A DNA stretch of 29,768 nt from JBHIBC01 sp046758905 (GTDB taxonomy: Bacteria > Acidobacteriota > Polarisedimenticolia > Gp22-AA2). The notes beneath the pieces were generated by a model. It was not told the origin of the DNA. It was given only the letters and a program-made list of their open reading frames with translations, and did no database searches. The DNA is taken from the NCBI GenBank assembly GCA_046758905.1, contig JBHIBC010000034.1, forward strand, positions 1-29,768. The letters run 5' to 3'. How positions within the stretch are numbered: the first letter of the stretch is position 1; every line of letters starts with the position of its first letter. Shown one piece after another: positions 1 through 8,742 of the stretch. Position numbers and translations under genes: made by a program.

Positions 1-60
1 CCGTACCCACCGGAGTATCGGCGACGGATGGTCGAGCTGGTCCGGGCGGGACGCGGCCCG
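1..60 (+). pseudogene. Possible remnant of an IS3-type transposase OrfA
   Basis: Reading from base 1 in frame 1 gives YPPEYRRRMVELVRAGR, which resembles the N-terminal helix-turn-helix start of IS3-family OrfA proteins (typically YPPEFRRRMVELVRAGR followed by S/TPEELAREF). The resemblance stops after about residue 20: the continuation is Ala/Arg/Pro-rich and runs antisense into the methyltransferase gene. It is therefore either a truncated remnant or the edge of an element broken by the next gene. No terminal inverted repeat or target duplication can be seen because the window begins here. The match is from memory of the family, not a search. Confidence 0.45.
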
Positions 61-90
61 GCGCCGGCGAGGGCATGGGGTCGGGCCGGC

Positions 91-999
91 TCATGGCGGG
101 ATCAGGCGGGAGAGGGCGGCGATGTGGTCGGGCGTGGTGCCGCAGCATCCGCCGACGAGGCGGGCGCCCTGGCGCAGGCGATCGGCGACCCACAGGGCGT
201 ACCCGTCCGGCTCGTGCTTCTCGGGAAGTTTCCACCCGGTGGCCTCGTCCGGGTGCCCGAGGTGCGCGTACAGGCCGTGCGGGCGGTCCCCAACGAGCGG
301 GATCAGGCGCGGGTAGACCTCCTCCAGCACCTCGGGCGGAGCGCAGTTCAGGAGCACGGCCCGCAGGCGCGGCCCGCCCGCGTCGAGGAGCGCCGGCACC
401 GCGTCGCCGAGCGGCTCGCCGGAGAGGAGATGCCCGGGCGGCCTCGGGCAGAGGCTCAGGACCACGTCGAGGCCGGTGTCGCGCGCGGCGACCAGCGCCG
501 CCTCCGCCTCCCGGCGGCTGTTCATCGTCTCCACGATGACGAGGTCGACGCCGAGCCCCGCCAGCAGGTCCGCCTGCCGGCGGTGCTCGGCCCGGCACTC
601 GTCGTCGGGAGGGACCAGGTCGGGGCGGTAGCAGTCCTCGAGCGGCGCGATCCCGCCCGCCACGAGGCAGGGACGCCCGGCGGCGGCCGACGCTCCGGCG
701 CGCGCCGCATCGACCGCGCGGCGGTTGAGCAGCCGCCACTGCTCGCCGCGGCCGGCGCGCCCCAAGCAGCGGAGCGTCGTCCTGAAGGTGTTGGTGACCA
801 GGATGTCCGCCCCCGCGCGGGCGTAGTCGGAGTGGATCCCCCGCAGCACGCCGAGCCCGTGGTCCGACACCAGGGCGTGCGCGGACCAGAGCGGCAGCGT
901 CGTGTGCACGCCGCGCCGGCCCAGCTCCGTCCCGACCGCGCCGTCGATCAGGATCGGCCGGGGCGCCTTCAGGAGGTCCGAGAGGCTCGGCCTCGTCAC
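91..999 (-). CDS. Homocysteine S-methyltransferase family protein
   Basis: This 302-residue protein is a single Pfam S-methyl_trans-type barrel, which moves a methyl group from a donor such as S-methylmethionine, betaine or methyl-folate onto a thiol such as homocysteine. The N-terminal DGAVGTELGRRG (about 19-30) matches the family's DGAMGTxL motif. The three zinc-binding cysteines are in place: C219 in LLNCAPPE, and C285/C286 in GGCCGTTPDHI. The length is that of single-domain enzymes (MmuM or BHMT class), with no cobalamin or folate domain. It starts on GTG at 999 with only a weak GGGTGA site upstream; a TACAAT box lies 33 bases before the start. It is divergent from the oxoprolinase gene. 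The methyl donor cannot be read from sequence. Confidence 0.88.
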   Translation of the reverse strand: MTRPSLSDLLKAPRPILIDGAVGTELGRRGVHTTLPLWSAHALVSDHGLGVLRGIHSDYARAGADILVTNTFRTTLRCLGRAGRGEQWRLLNRRAVDAARAGASAAAGRPCLVAGGIAPLEDCYRPDLVPPDDECRAEHRRQADLLAGLGVDLVIVETMNSRREAEAALVAARDTGLDVVLSLCPRPPGHLLSGEPLGDAVPALLDAGGPRLRAVLLNCAPPEVLEEVYPRLIPLVGDRPHGLYAHLGHPDEATGWKLPEKHEPDGYALWVADRLRQGARLVGGCCGTTPDHIAALSRLIPP

Positions 1000-1031
1000 G
1001 GATTCACCCGTCTCGCGACCACGCCGCCTGC

Positions 1032-1037
1032 ATTGTA
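1032..1037 (-). promoter_or_regulatory. Candidate -10 box for the methyltransferase gene
   Basis: The reverse strand reads TACAAT (5 of 6 to TATAAT), placing a start of transcription near 1025 and a 25-base leader before the GTG at 999. No good -35 box lies 16-18 bases upstream, so this is a weak call. It stands out because the surrounding DNA is extremely GC-rich. Confidence 0.3.
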
Positions 1038-1082
1038 GAACAACCGAGACCGGCCCCCGGGCCTCCGGGAGATAATCGCGCC

Positions 1083-4000
1083 GTGGCCGCCTCGCACGGA
1101 TGGCGCATCTGGATCGACATCGGGGGCACCTTCACCGACGCGCTGGGGATCGGCCCCGACGGGATCCTGCGACGCGCGAAGGTCCTCAGCACGGGCGCCC
1201 TGCGCGGCAATCTGGAGAGGCGCGAGGGGCCGGCGCGGCTCCGCGTCCGCCAGTCCTGGGACGTCCCGCCCGAGCTCGTCCGCGGCTTCTCCTTCCGGAT
1301 CCTGGGACGCGAACCCCTAGGGATCGTCGTCGAGGACTTCGACCCCGCGTCGTCGGCGCTGGAGCTGTCGCGCGCGCCCGCCGGCCCGATCCACCCGGGG
1401 ACGCCCTTCGAGGTGCGCTCCCCGGAGGAGGCCCCGGTCCTGGCGGCGCGCCTGCTGACGCGGAGCAAGCCGGGCCGGCCGCTGCCGGCGCCCGCCATGC
1501 GGCTGGCGACCACCCTGGCGACCAACGCGCTCCTGGAGCGCCGCGGCGCCCCGACGGCGCTGTTCATCACCTCGGGCTTCGGAGATCTCCTGCGCATCGG
1601 CACGCAGCAGCGCCCCGACCTTTTCGCCCTCGAAGTCCGCCGACCCGTCCCGCTGTACGCGGCGGTCGTGGAGGTCCCCGAGAGGATCGCCGCCGACGGG
1701 TCGGTGCTCAGGGCGCTCGACCGGGAGGTCCTCGCCGCCGGGGCGCGGCGGCTGCTCCAAAGCGGCATCGACGTCGCGGCCGTCTGTCTCCTGCACTCCT
1801 ACCGCAACCCGGTCCACGAGCAGGAGGTCCGGGACCTGCTCCTGCGCCGCGGCTTCCGCCACGTCTCCTGCTCCTCCGATCTCTCGCCCCTCATCAAGAT
1901 CCTGCCCCGCGCCGAGACGGCGGTCGTGGACGCCACGCTCTCGCCGGTGGTGCGGGACTACCTCGGCAGGATCGGGCGTCGCCTTGGGAGGGGCCGGCTG
2001 CACGTGATGACCAGCGCCGGCGGCCTCGTCGGGCCGCTGTCGGCGCGCCCCAAGGACATGCTGCTCAGCGGGCCCGCGGGGGGCGTGGTCGGGGCCGCGC
2101 TGGCGGGACGGCGGTCGGGAGCGTCCCGACTGATCGCCTTCGACATGGGCGGGACGAGCACCGACGTGGCTCGCTTCGACGGCGAGTACGAGTACCGCTA
2201 CGAGCAGCGCATCGCCGACGCGCACCTCGTCGCGCCGGGCATGGCGATCGAGACGGTGGCGTCGGGCGGCGGGTCGATCTGCTGGTTCGACGGGGAGCGG
2301 CTCCGGGTCGGGCCCCGCAGCGCCGGCGCCGACCCCGGGCCGGCCTGCTACGGGGGCGGCGGACCGCTCACCCTCACCGACGTCGACCTCCTGCTCGGCC
2401 GCCTCGACCCAGACGGGTTCGAGATCCCCATCGACCCGCGGCGCTCCTCGGAGCGGCTGGATGAGCTGCGCCGATCCCTGGCCGCCGGCACGGGGGAGCG
2501 GGCCCGGCCGGAGTCGATCCTTTCGGGATTCTTGGAGATCGCCGACGAGCGGATGGCCGACGCCATCCGGCGGGTCTCGCTGCGCCGCGGGTACGACCCC
2601 TCGGGGTACGCCCTGGTCGCCTTCGGCGGCGCGGGCGGGCAGCACGCCTGCAGCGTCGCCGCGCGCCTCGGGATGAGGACCATCATCCTGCCGCGCGACG
2701 GGAGCCTGCTCAGCGCCCTCGGCCTCGGCCACGCGACCCTCGAACGGTTCGCAGAGGAGCAGGTCCTCGAGCCGCTCGTCTCCGCCCGGAAGACCCTTCC
2801 GGCCCGCTTCGAACGACTCGCCCGGCGCGCCGCCCGCGAGCTGGAGGCGGAGGGCGCGCCCCCGGGACGGATCAAGATCCGCCGCCGCACCGCCTACCTG
2901 CGCTTCGTCGGCCAGGACTCGGTGGTGGAGATCCCGTTCCGGGACGGCGCCTCACTCCTCGGCTCCTTCAAGCGCCGCTACGCCGTCCTGTTCGGACACA
3001 GGCCGGAGAGGAGGGCGGTCGAGGTGGAGTCGCTGCGGGTCGTCGCCTCGTCGCGCGGCGGTCTTCCCGCCCGGAGCCGGAGGGCGCGGCGGCGGCCGGC
3101 CGCACTGCGTCCCATAGGCCGCCGGCGGTGCTACCTCGGCGGGCGGTTCCGGAGCGTCCCGGTGTTCCGGCGCGACGACCTGCCGCCGGGCGCCAGCCTC
3201 GCCGGCCCCGCCCTGGTCTTCGAGCGCCACAGCGCCTCGCTCGTCGAGCCCGCATGGCGGGCCGAGGTGGACGGCGCGGGCGCTCTCGTCCTCCGGCTCC
3301 GGGGGGACCACGCCCCCCGGCGGCGCGCGGCGCGCCGCGACCGGCCCGAAGCGGTTCGGCTGGAGTTGTTCGTCAACCGCCTCGAGTCGATCGCCTCCGA
3401 GATGGGCGACAGGCTGCAGCGGACGGCCGTCTCCACGAACGTCCGCGAGCGGCTCGATTTCTCCTGCGCGGTGCTCGACGCCGCAGGGGATCTCGTGGTG
3501 AACGCTCCGCACATACCGGTGCACCTCGGCTCGCTGGGCCTGTGCGTCCGGGCGCTGGCGCGAGCGATCCCGATGCGGCCCGGCGACTCGGTTGTGACCA
3601 ACCACCCCCTGTTCGGGGGCTCCCACCTGCCCGACGTGACGGTGGTCACCCCGGTGTTCACCTCGGGCGGCCGGGGCCCGGCGGGGCGCAGGCGCGCCCG
3701 CCGGCCGGAGCTTCTGGGCTATGTCGCGAGCCGTGCCCACCACGCCGAGATCGGCGGCTCCCGGCCGGGATCCTTCCCCCCCGACGCGCGGCGCTTGGTC
3801 GAGGAGGGCGTGGTGATCCCGCCGACCCACATCGTGCGCGCGGGGAGGCCGCGCTGGGAGGCGATCCGGCGGATCCTGGAGGAGGGCGCGTACCCGTCGC
3901 GCGCCGTGCCGGACAACCTGGCCGACCTGCGGGCGGCGCTGGCGGCCAACCACGCGGGGGCGGTCGCCCTCGAGGCGCTGGCGGCCTCGCTCGGAGGCCC

Positions 4001-4928
4001 GGCCCTGCACGGCTTCATGGCCGCGCTCAAGCGGCTGGCGGAGCGGCGCATGCGGAGCAGCCTGCGGGCGATCCCGGAGGGGACGTACCGCGCCGAGGAG
4101 CACCTGGACGACGGCTCGCCGCTGCGGGTCGCCGTGGCGGTCGCGGACGGCCGGGCACGCTTCGACTTCACCGGCTCGGCGCCGCAGCACCCGGGCAACC
4201 TCAACGCCACGCCGGCCGTGGTGCGCAGCGTGGTGATGTACGTGTTGCGGCTGCTGCTGCGCGAGCCGCTCCCCCTCAACGACGGTCTGCTCCGCCCGAT
4301 CCGCATGCGCATCCCGCGCGGCATCCTGAACCCTCGGTTCGGGGAGGATCCTGCCGAGGCGCCCGCGGTCGTGGGCGGAAACGTCGAGACCAGCCAGCGG
4401 CTCGTCGACACGCTCCTCAAGGCCCTCCGGCTCGCCGCTTGCAGCCAGGGGACGATGAACAACGTCCTGTTCGGCACCGAGGGTCTCGGGTACTACGAGA
4501 CCATCTGCGGCGGCTGCGGCGCCGGCCCGGGATTCCGGGGCGCCGATGCGGTGCACAGCCACATGACCAACACGCGGATCACCGACCCCGAGGTAATTGA
4601 GCACCGCTACCCGGTGCGCGTCGAGCGCTTCGCCCTGCGCCGCGGATCGGGCGGGGCCGGCCGTTACCGCGGGGGCGACGGCGTGGTGCGCGAGCTCACT
4701 TTTCTGAGGCCCGCGGCGCTGTCCGTCCTGAGCCAGCACCGCACCGTGGGCCCGTCCGGGCTCGCCGGAGGGGCCGACGGCCTTCCGGGCGCGCAGCGCC
4801 TGCTGCGCGCCTCGGGCGAGACGGTGCCGCTCGGGCCGATCGACGCCTGCGACGCCGCCCCCGGCGACCGGCTGGTGGTGGAGACACCCGGGGGAGGCGG
4901 ATACGGCCCTCCCGAGGGCGAGCCGTGA
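1083..4928 (+). CDS. Fused HyuA-HyuB hydantoinase / 5-oxoprolinase
   Basis: At 1281 residues this is as long as full ATP-dependent 5-oxoprolinases, which open 5-oxoproline to glutamate; close relatives hydrolyse hydantoins. The HyuA half (about 1-700) opens with DIGGTFTD (12-19) and has a second phosphate-binding loop FDMGGTSTD near residue 353, both typical of this ASKHA-like ATPase. The HyuB half starts near residue 753 (LFVNRLESIASEMGDRLQRT). It contains TNHPLFGGSHLPDVTVV, SRAHHAEIGG and the characteristic C-terminal ETPGGGGYGPP. The start is GTG at 1083, with GGGAG about 11 bases upstream. Its stop overlaps the start of the Nramp-like gene (GTGA), implying translational coupling. Substrate choice between oxoproline and a hydantoin-like ring is not determined. 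Confidence 0.93.
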   Translation: MAASHGWRIWIDIGGTFTDALGIGPDGILRRAKVLSTGALRGNLERREGPARLRVRQSWDVPPELVRGFSFRILGREPLGIVVEDFDPASSALELSRAPAGPIHPGTPFEVRSPEEAPVLAARLLTRSKPGRPLPAPAMRLATTLATNALLERRGAPTALFITSGFGDLLRIGTQQRPDLFALEVRRPVPLYAAVVEVPERIAADGSVLRALDREVLAAGARRLLQSGIDVAAVCLLHSYRNPVHEQEVRDLLLRRGFRHVSCSSDLSPLIKILPRAETAVVDATLSPVVRDYLGRIGRRLGRGRLHVMTSAGGLVGPLSARPKDMLLSGPAGGVVGAALAGRRSGASRLIAFDMGGTSTDVARFDGEYEYRYEQRIADAHLVAPGMAIETVASGGGSICWFDGERLRVGPRSAGADPGPACYGGGGPLTLTDVDLLLGRLDPDGFEIPIDPRRSSERLDELRRSLAAGTGERARPESILSGFLEIADERMADAIRRVSLRRGYDPSGYALVAFGGAGGQHACSVAARLGMRTIILPRDGSLLSALGLGHATLERFAEEQVLEPLVSARKTLPARFERLARRAARELEAEGAPPGRIKIRRRTAYLRFVGQDSVVEIPFRDGASLLGSFKRRYAVLFGHRPERRAVEVESLRVVASSRGGLPARSRRARRRPAALRPIGRRRCYLGGRFRSVPVFRRDDLPPGASLAGPALVFERHSASLVEPAWRAEVDGAGALVLRLRGDHAPRRRAARRDRPEAVRLELFVNRLESIASEMGDRLQRTAVSTNVRERLDFSCAVLDAAGDLVVNAPHIPVHLGSLGLCVRALARAIPMRPGDSVVTNHPLFGGSHLPDVTVVTPVFTSGGRGPAGRRRARRPELLGYVASRAHHAEIGGSRPGSFPPDARRLVEEGVVIPPTHIVRAGRPRWEAIRRILEEGAYPSRAVPDNLADLRAALAANHAGAVALEALAASLGGPALHGFMAALKRLAERRMRSSLRAIPEGTYRAEEHLDDGSPLRVAVAVADGRARFDFTGSAPQHPGNLNATPAVVRSVVMYVLRLLLREPLPLNDGLLRPIRMRIPRGILNPRFGEDPAEAPAVVGGNVETSQRLVDTLLKALRLAACSQGTMNNVLFGTEGLGYYETICGGCGAGPGFRGADAVHSHMTNTRITDPEVIEHRYPVRVERFALRRGSGGAGRYRGGDGVVRELTFLRPAALSVLSQHRTVGPSGLAGGADGLPGAQRLLRASGETVPLGPIDACDAAPGDRLVVETPGGGGYGPPEGEP

Positions 4929-6226
4929 ACCGCCTCCTGCTGGTCCTCTTCTGGTCGGTGATCTCGGCCGCCTTCATCGGGCCGGGGACGGTGACGGCGT
5001 GCGCCTCCGCGGGGGCCGGCTTCGGGCTCGCCCTCCTGTGGGCCCTGGCCTTCTCGACGCTGGCCTGCCTGGTCCTGCAGGAGGCGGCGGCGCGGGTGAC
5101 GGTGGTGTCGGGGCTGGATCTGGGCCGGGCCATCCGCCGCAGATTCCCGGGCGGCCGGGCCGGGCTGCCGGTGCTCCTCCTGGTTCTGGGGGCCGTCCTG
5201 CTCGGGTGCGCCGCCTACGAGGCGGGGAACATCCTCGGCGGCGTCTCCGGAGCGCACCTCGGCACCGGATTGCCCCGCGCCGAGCTGACGCTCGCCTGCG
5301 GCGCGAGCGCCGGGATCCTCCTCTGGTTCGGGAGGGCGCGGAGCGTCGCCCGACTGATGGGGTGCGCCGTCGCGCTGATGGGCGCGGCCTTCCTGGCGGT
5401 GGCGGCGCTGCTGCGGCCGCCGCCGCTCGATCTCCTGCGGGGCGGCCTGGTCCCCTCCTTCCCCTCCGGGTCGGGGATGCTCGTGCTGGGCCTCATCGGC
5501 ACGACCGTCGTCCCGTACAACCTCTTCCTCGGGTCAGGGCTCGCGGGCGGCCAGACGCTGCGCGAGTCCCGGTTCGGGCTGGCCGTGGCGATACCGCTCG
5601 GGGGGATCATCTCGATGGCGATCCTGGTCGCAGGCACCGCGGTGAGCGGCCGCTTCGACTTCGATTCGCTCTCCACCACCCTCGCCGGCCGGCTGGGAGC
5701 GTGGGCCGGGCCGCTGTTCGCGTTCGGGCTGTTCGGCGCGGGACTCTCCTCCGCAGTGACCGCGCCGCTGGCGGCCGCGGTGACCGCGCGAGGGCTGTTC
5801 GGGGGCCGGTGTCCGGAGCGATGGGAGGACCGTTCCTGGCGCTATCGCACGGTCTGGATGGCGATCCTGCTGGTCGGCCTGGCCTTCGGCCTGTTGGAGG
5901 TCAGGCCGGTTCCGGCGATCCTTCTCGCCCAGGCGCTGAACGGTCTGCTGCTGCCCTTCGTGGCCCTGTTCCTTCTGATCGTGCTGAACGACCGGCGGAT
6001 CGTGGGGCGGGCGGGGCTGAACGGGCCGGCGGCGAACCTCGCCCTCGGCGGCGTGGTCGCCGTCACCCTCGTCCTGGGCGCCTACCACACCCTCGGCCCG
6101 GCTGCCGTCGCCGTGGGCCTGCCGGCCCCCGGAGGCGGCGCCCTCCTGGCCGTCTCGGGGTTGGCGGCGGGGCTCGCGTTCGCGCCGGTCCTTCGCTCGA
6201 TCCGGCGCCGGAGGGACCTGATTTGA
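4925..6226 (+). CDS. Nramp-related membrane transporter, atypical metal site
   Basis: This 433-residue, very hydrophobic protein has roughly 11 predicted membrane helices. It is recognised as Nramp-like from TM1 (AAFIGPGTVTACASAGAGFG) followed by LLWALAFSTLACLVLQEAAARV, and from the TM6 region GTTVVPYNLFLGSGL. Classical Nramp Mn2+/Fe2+ transporters bind metal through DPGN in TM1 and MPH in TM6. Here these read GPGT (19-22) and VPY (196-198), so the Asp, Asn and Met ligands and the His are all replaced. Ordinary manganese or iron transport is therefore unlikely. The GTG start overlaps the oxoprolinase stop, so it is co-translated and may carry the substrate or a cofactor of that enzyme (inference). 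The stop lies inside the next gene's -35 box. Confidence 0.85.
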   Translation: MNRLLLVLFWSVISAAFIGPGTVTACASAGAGFGLALLWALAFSTLACLVLQEAAARVTVVSGLDLGRAIRRRFPGGRAGLPVLLLVLGAVLLGCAAYEAGNILGGVSGAHLGTGLPRAELTLACGASAGILLWFGRARSVARLMGCAVALMGAAFLAVAALLRPPPLDLLRGGLVPSFPSGSGMLVLGLIGTTVVPYNLFLGSGLAGGQTLRESRFGLAVAIPLGGIISMAILVAGTAVSGRFDFDSLSTTLAGRLGAWAGPLFAFGLFGAGLSSAVTAPLAAAVTARGLFGGRCPERWEDRSWRYRTVWMAILLVGLAFGLLEVRPVPAILLAQALNGLLLPFVALFLLIVLNDRRIVGRAGLNGPAANLALGGVVAVTLVLGAYHTLGPAAVAVGLPAPGGGALLAVSGLAAGLAFAPVLRSIRRRRDLI

Positions 6227-6252
6227 CAGACAGATACCAAAAGGGCTAATAT
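6223..6252 (+). promoter_or_regulatory. Sigma70-type promoter for the trehalose synthase gene
   Basis: A perfect -35 hexamer TTGACA (6223-6228) is separated by 18 bases from TAATAT (6247-6252; 4 of 6, keeping the first TA and last T). The local A/T content is far above the surroundings. The -35 box overlaps the transporter's TGA stop at 6224-6226. Transcription would begin near 6259, giving a leader of about 175 bases before the chosen otsA start. Confidence 0.65.
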
Positions 6253-6279
6253 CACTCCCTCCGTCCCCGAACCGACCGT

Positions 6280-6447
6280 ATGCAGCAGAAGGTGCCCATG
6301 CCTCGAGTGCGGCCCGTCCGGATCCGTTTCACGATATGGAACAAAGCGATTCGGCCCCGCCGCCCGCCGGACTCCGATGCGGGCGTCCCGCGCGGCGGGT
6401 GCGGGCCCCATGCCCCCCTCTGGACCCCGCGACCATGGGCCGGCTGA
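6280..6447 (+). other. Possible upstream ORF in the otsA leader
   Basis: An ATG frame of 55 codons begins about 20 bases after the predicted transcription start and ends at TGA 6445-6447, just inside otsA, overlapping its start by 13 bases in another frame. The peptide is Arg/Pro-rich with no recognisable domain and has no clear Shine-Dalgarno site. It could be a leader peptide coupling translation to otsA, or chance in GC-rich DNA. Confidence 0.2.
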
Positions 6448-8738
6448 TCCTGGTCTCCAACCGCCTCCCCTTCACGCTGCGCCACCTAGGGGACGAGTCG
6501 AGGCTGGCGCGCAGCGCCGGGGGCCTCGTCGCCGGTCTGGGCCCGGTTCACGAATCGAGCGAGTCGCTCTGGATCGGCAGCCTCGGCGGCGACGTAGACG
6601 GGGTCCGCCGCGCCGAGCTGCAGAAGCATCGTCTGGTGCCGATCTCCCTGCCCCGGGAGAAGGCCCGCAGGCACTACGAGGGGTTCTCGAACGGCGTCCT
6701 GTGGCCCCTGTTCCACTACTTCCTCGAATCGGTCGAGTTCGACCCGGCCGACTACGAGGCGTACCGGCAGGTGAACCAGAGGTTCGCCGACGTGGTGGCG
6801 CAGCACGCCCGTCCCTCCGACCGCATCTGGATCCACGATTACCACCTGATGCTCCTCCCGTCGCTGCTGAGGCAGCGGCTGCCGGACGCCCGCATCGGGT
6901 TCTTCCTGCACATCCCCTTCCCCGCCTCCGAGGTGTTCCGGGTGCTCCCCGTCGCGCAGGAGATCCTCCGCGGCCTGCTGGGATCCAACGTGGTCGGGGT
7001 GCACTCCTACGACTACGCCCGACATCTCGCCACCTGCTTCTGGCGCTTCTTCGGGAGCGGCCTCGACGGGGACGCCGTGCAGTGGGAGGGGGGCCGCTGC
7101 CACATCCGCGTCCTCCCTCTGGGCGTCGACGTCCGGCGCCACCGCGAGCTGGCCGCCTCGGCCGAGACCGAGCGCCGCCTCGCCGCCTGGCGCCGCCGCG
7201 TGGCGGGACGGAAGGTGGTGCTCGGAGTCGACCGTCTGGACTACAGCAAGGGCCTGACCCAGCGGCTGGAGGCGTATCGCCGGCTCCTGACCGACGATCC
7301 CTTCTGGCGCAAGGCGGTCGTCTTCCTCCAGCTCGCAGTGCCCACGCGCCAGGCCATCCAGAAGTACGGCGATCTCAAGAGGCAGGTGGAGCAGAGCGTC
7401 GGCGAGATCAACGGCGAGTTCGGCGAGCTGGGACGGATGCCGGTCCACTACATGTATCGGTCGGTCCCGACCGAGGAGCTGGCGGCGCTGTACCGTCTGG
7501 CCGACGTCGCCATGGTGACGCCGCTGCGGGACGGCATGAACCTGGTGGCCAAGGAGTACATCGCCTCCCGGCTCGACGACACCGGTGTCCTGGTGCTGAG
7601 CGAGTTCGCCGGCGCGGCCTCAGAGCTGGGGGAGGCGTTGGTGGTCAACCCGTGGGACCTCGACGGCACCGTGGGCGCCCTGCGCCGCGCGCTCAGCATG
7701 GAGCCGGATGAGATGCGCCGCCGCATGTCGGCGCTCCGCCGGCGCGTGGCCACCCACGACGCCCGTTACTGGGCGACGACCTTCCTGGAGTCCTTGGAGG
7801 AGTGCGCCGGGCCCGCGGGGAACGGAAGGAGCCGGGCCGAGGACGGGTCGTGGACCGCCGATCTGGTGCAGGCCTTCGCCATCGCGAGGAGGCCGCTGAT
7901 CGTCCTGGCGTACGACGGGACGCTCAGAGAGTTCGACGAGGAGCCGGGATACGCCCGCCCCGACCCGGAGCTGCTCGATCTCCTGCAGCGGCTGTCATCG
8001 ACCCCGGGGCTCGAGCTGATCCTGCTCAGCGGGCGTGACCGCGAGTCGCTGTCGGGATGGTTCGGGGGCCTCCCGATCCACCTGGTGGCCGAGCACGGGG
8101 TGTTCCTCAGGGCCCGCGGAGGGGAGAGCTGGGACGAGCTGGTCCCCGGGATCGATCGCTCGTGGTTCGCTGCCGTCGAGGAGGCGATGGCGAGCTACGT
8201 GGCGCGCACGCCCGGATCGTTCATCGAGCGCAAGCACGCCGGCCTGGCGTGGCACTACCGCCGGGCCGAGCCGGACCTCGGCCTCAGGCAGGGGCGCGAG
8301 CTGGCGCACCACCTGACCGAGTACTTCGCCAACCGCCCCGTTCGCGTGCAGCAGGGAGCCTGCGTGGTCGAGGCCCACAGCCAGGGGATCGACAAGGGCT
8401 GGGCCTACCGCATCCTCCTCCGCCGCTTCGGGGCGTTCGACTTCATCCTCGCCGCGGGGGACGACCGCACGGACGAGGATCTGTTCGAGACCCTCGCCCC
8501 GAGCGTCTGGTCGATCAAGGTCGGCGGCGGCGTCAGCGCCGCCCGGTTCCGCCTCTCCTCCCCCGATCGCCTGCGGGCGCTGCTCACCGACGCCCTGGCG
8601 TCGCGCCTCCGGCGGCGCCCGGACGGCGGGAGCCGTCTGCCCCGGAGCGCCGCGCTGGGGCCGGAGGGACGGGGCGCCTCAGCGGGCCGCGCCGGGCTGC
8701 CGGGCCCCCTCGCGCCGGGGGACCGGAGCGAGACGTAG
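6435..8738 (+). CDS. otsA: Trehalose-6-P synthase with degenerate phosphatase domain
   Basis: This 767-residue protein is an OtsA-OtsB fusion. The GT20 synthase half (about 1-460) makes trehalose-6-phosphate from UDP-glucose and glucose-6-phosphate and looks intact: SNRLPF, AGGLVAGL, VLWPLFHYF, HDYHLMLLP, GVDRLDYSKGL and PLRDGMNLVAKEYIA carry the known binding residues. The HAD phosphatase half (from about 485) keeps LLSGRD, GIDKGWA and GDDRTDEDLF. Its first motif, however, reads LAYDGTL where LDYDGTL is expected, so the nucleophilic Asp is Ala492 (codon GCG, two base changes from Asp). Phosphatase activity is probably lost. An in-frame ATG at 6336 would add 33 unlike residues; 6435 is chosen because the conserved domain begins there. 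Neither start has a clear Shine-Dalgarno site. Confidence 0.9.
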   Translation: MGRLILVSNRLPFTLRHLGDESRLARSAGGLVAGLGPVHESSESLWIGSLGGDVDGVRRAELQKHRLVPISLPREKARRHYEGFSNGVLWPLFHYFLESVEFDPADYEAYRQVNQRFADVVAQHARPSDRIWIHDYHLMLLPSLLRQRLPDARIGFFLHIPFPASEVFRVLPVAQEILRGLLGSNVVGVHSYDYARHLATCFWRFFGSGLDGDAVQWEGGRCHIRVLPLGVDVRRHRELAASAETERRLAAWRRRVAGRKVVLGVDRLDYSKGLTQRLEAYRRLLTDDPFWRKAVVFLQLAVPTRQAIQKYGDLKRQVEQSVGEINGEFGELGRMPVHYMYRSVPTEELAALYRLADVAMVTPLRDGMNLVAKEYIASRLDDTGVLVLSEFAGAASELGEALVVNPWDLDGTVGALRRALSMEPDEMRRRMSALRRRVATHDARYWATTFLESLEECAGPAGNGRSRAEDGSWTADLVQAFAIARRPLIVLAYDGTLREFDEEPGYARPDPELLDLLQRLSSTPGLELILLSGRDRESLSGWFGGLPIHLVAEHGVFLRARGGESWDELVPGIDRSWFAAVEEAMASYVARTPGSFIERKHAGLAWHYRRAEPDLGLRQGRELAHHLTEYFANRPVRVQQGACVVEAHSQGIDKGWAYRILLRRFGAFDFILAAGDDRTDEDLFETLAPSVWSIKVGGGVSAARFRLSSPDRLRALLTDALASRLRRRPDGGSRLPRSAALGPEGRGASAGRAGLPGPLAPGDRSET

Positions 8739-8742
8739 CCTC

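Noticed and set aside
1071..1076. GATAAT as a -10 box giving a leaderless oxoprolinase message
   Set aside because: It would place transcription start at the GTG itself, but there is no -35 match and a GGGAG site overlaps the same bases; coincidence is as likely.
2952..4739. Long reverse frames antisense to the oxoprolinase gene
   Set aside because: Composition is that of antisense GC-rich coding DNA (many His/Arg/Asp/Gln), with no recognisable motif; the forward gene is unambiguous.
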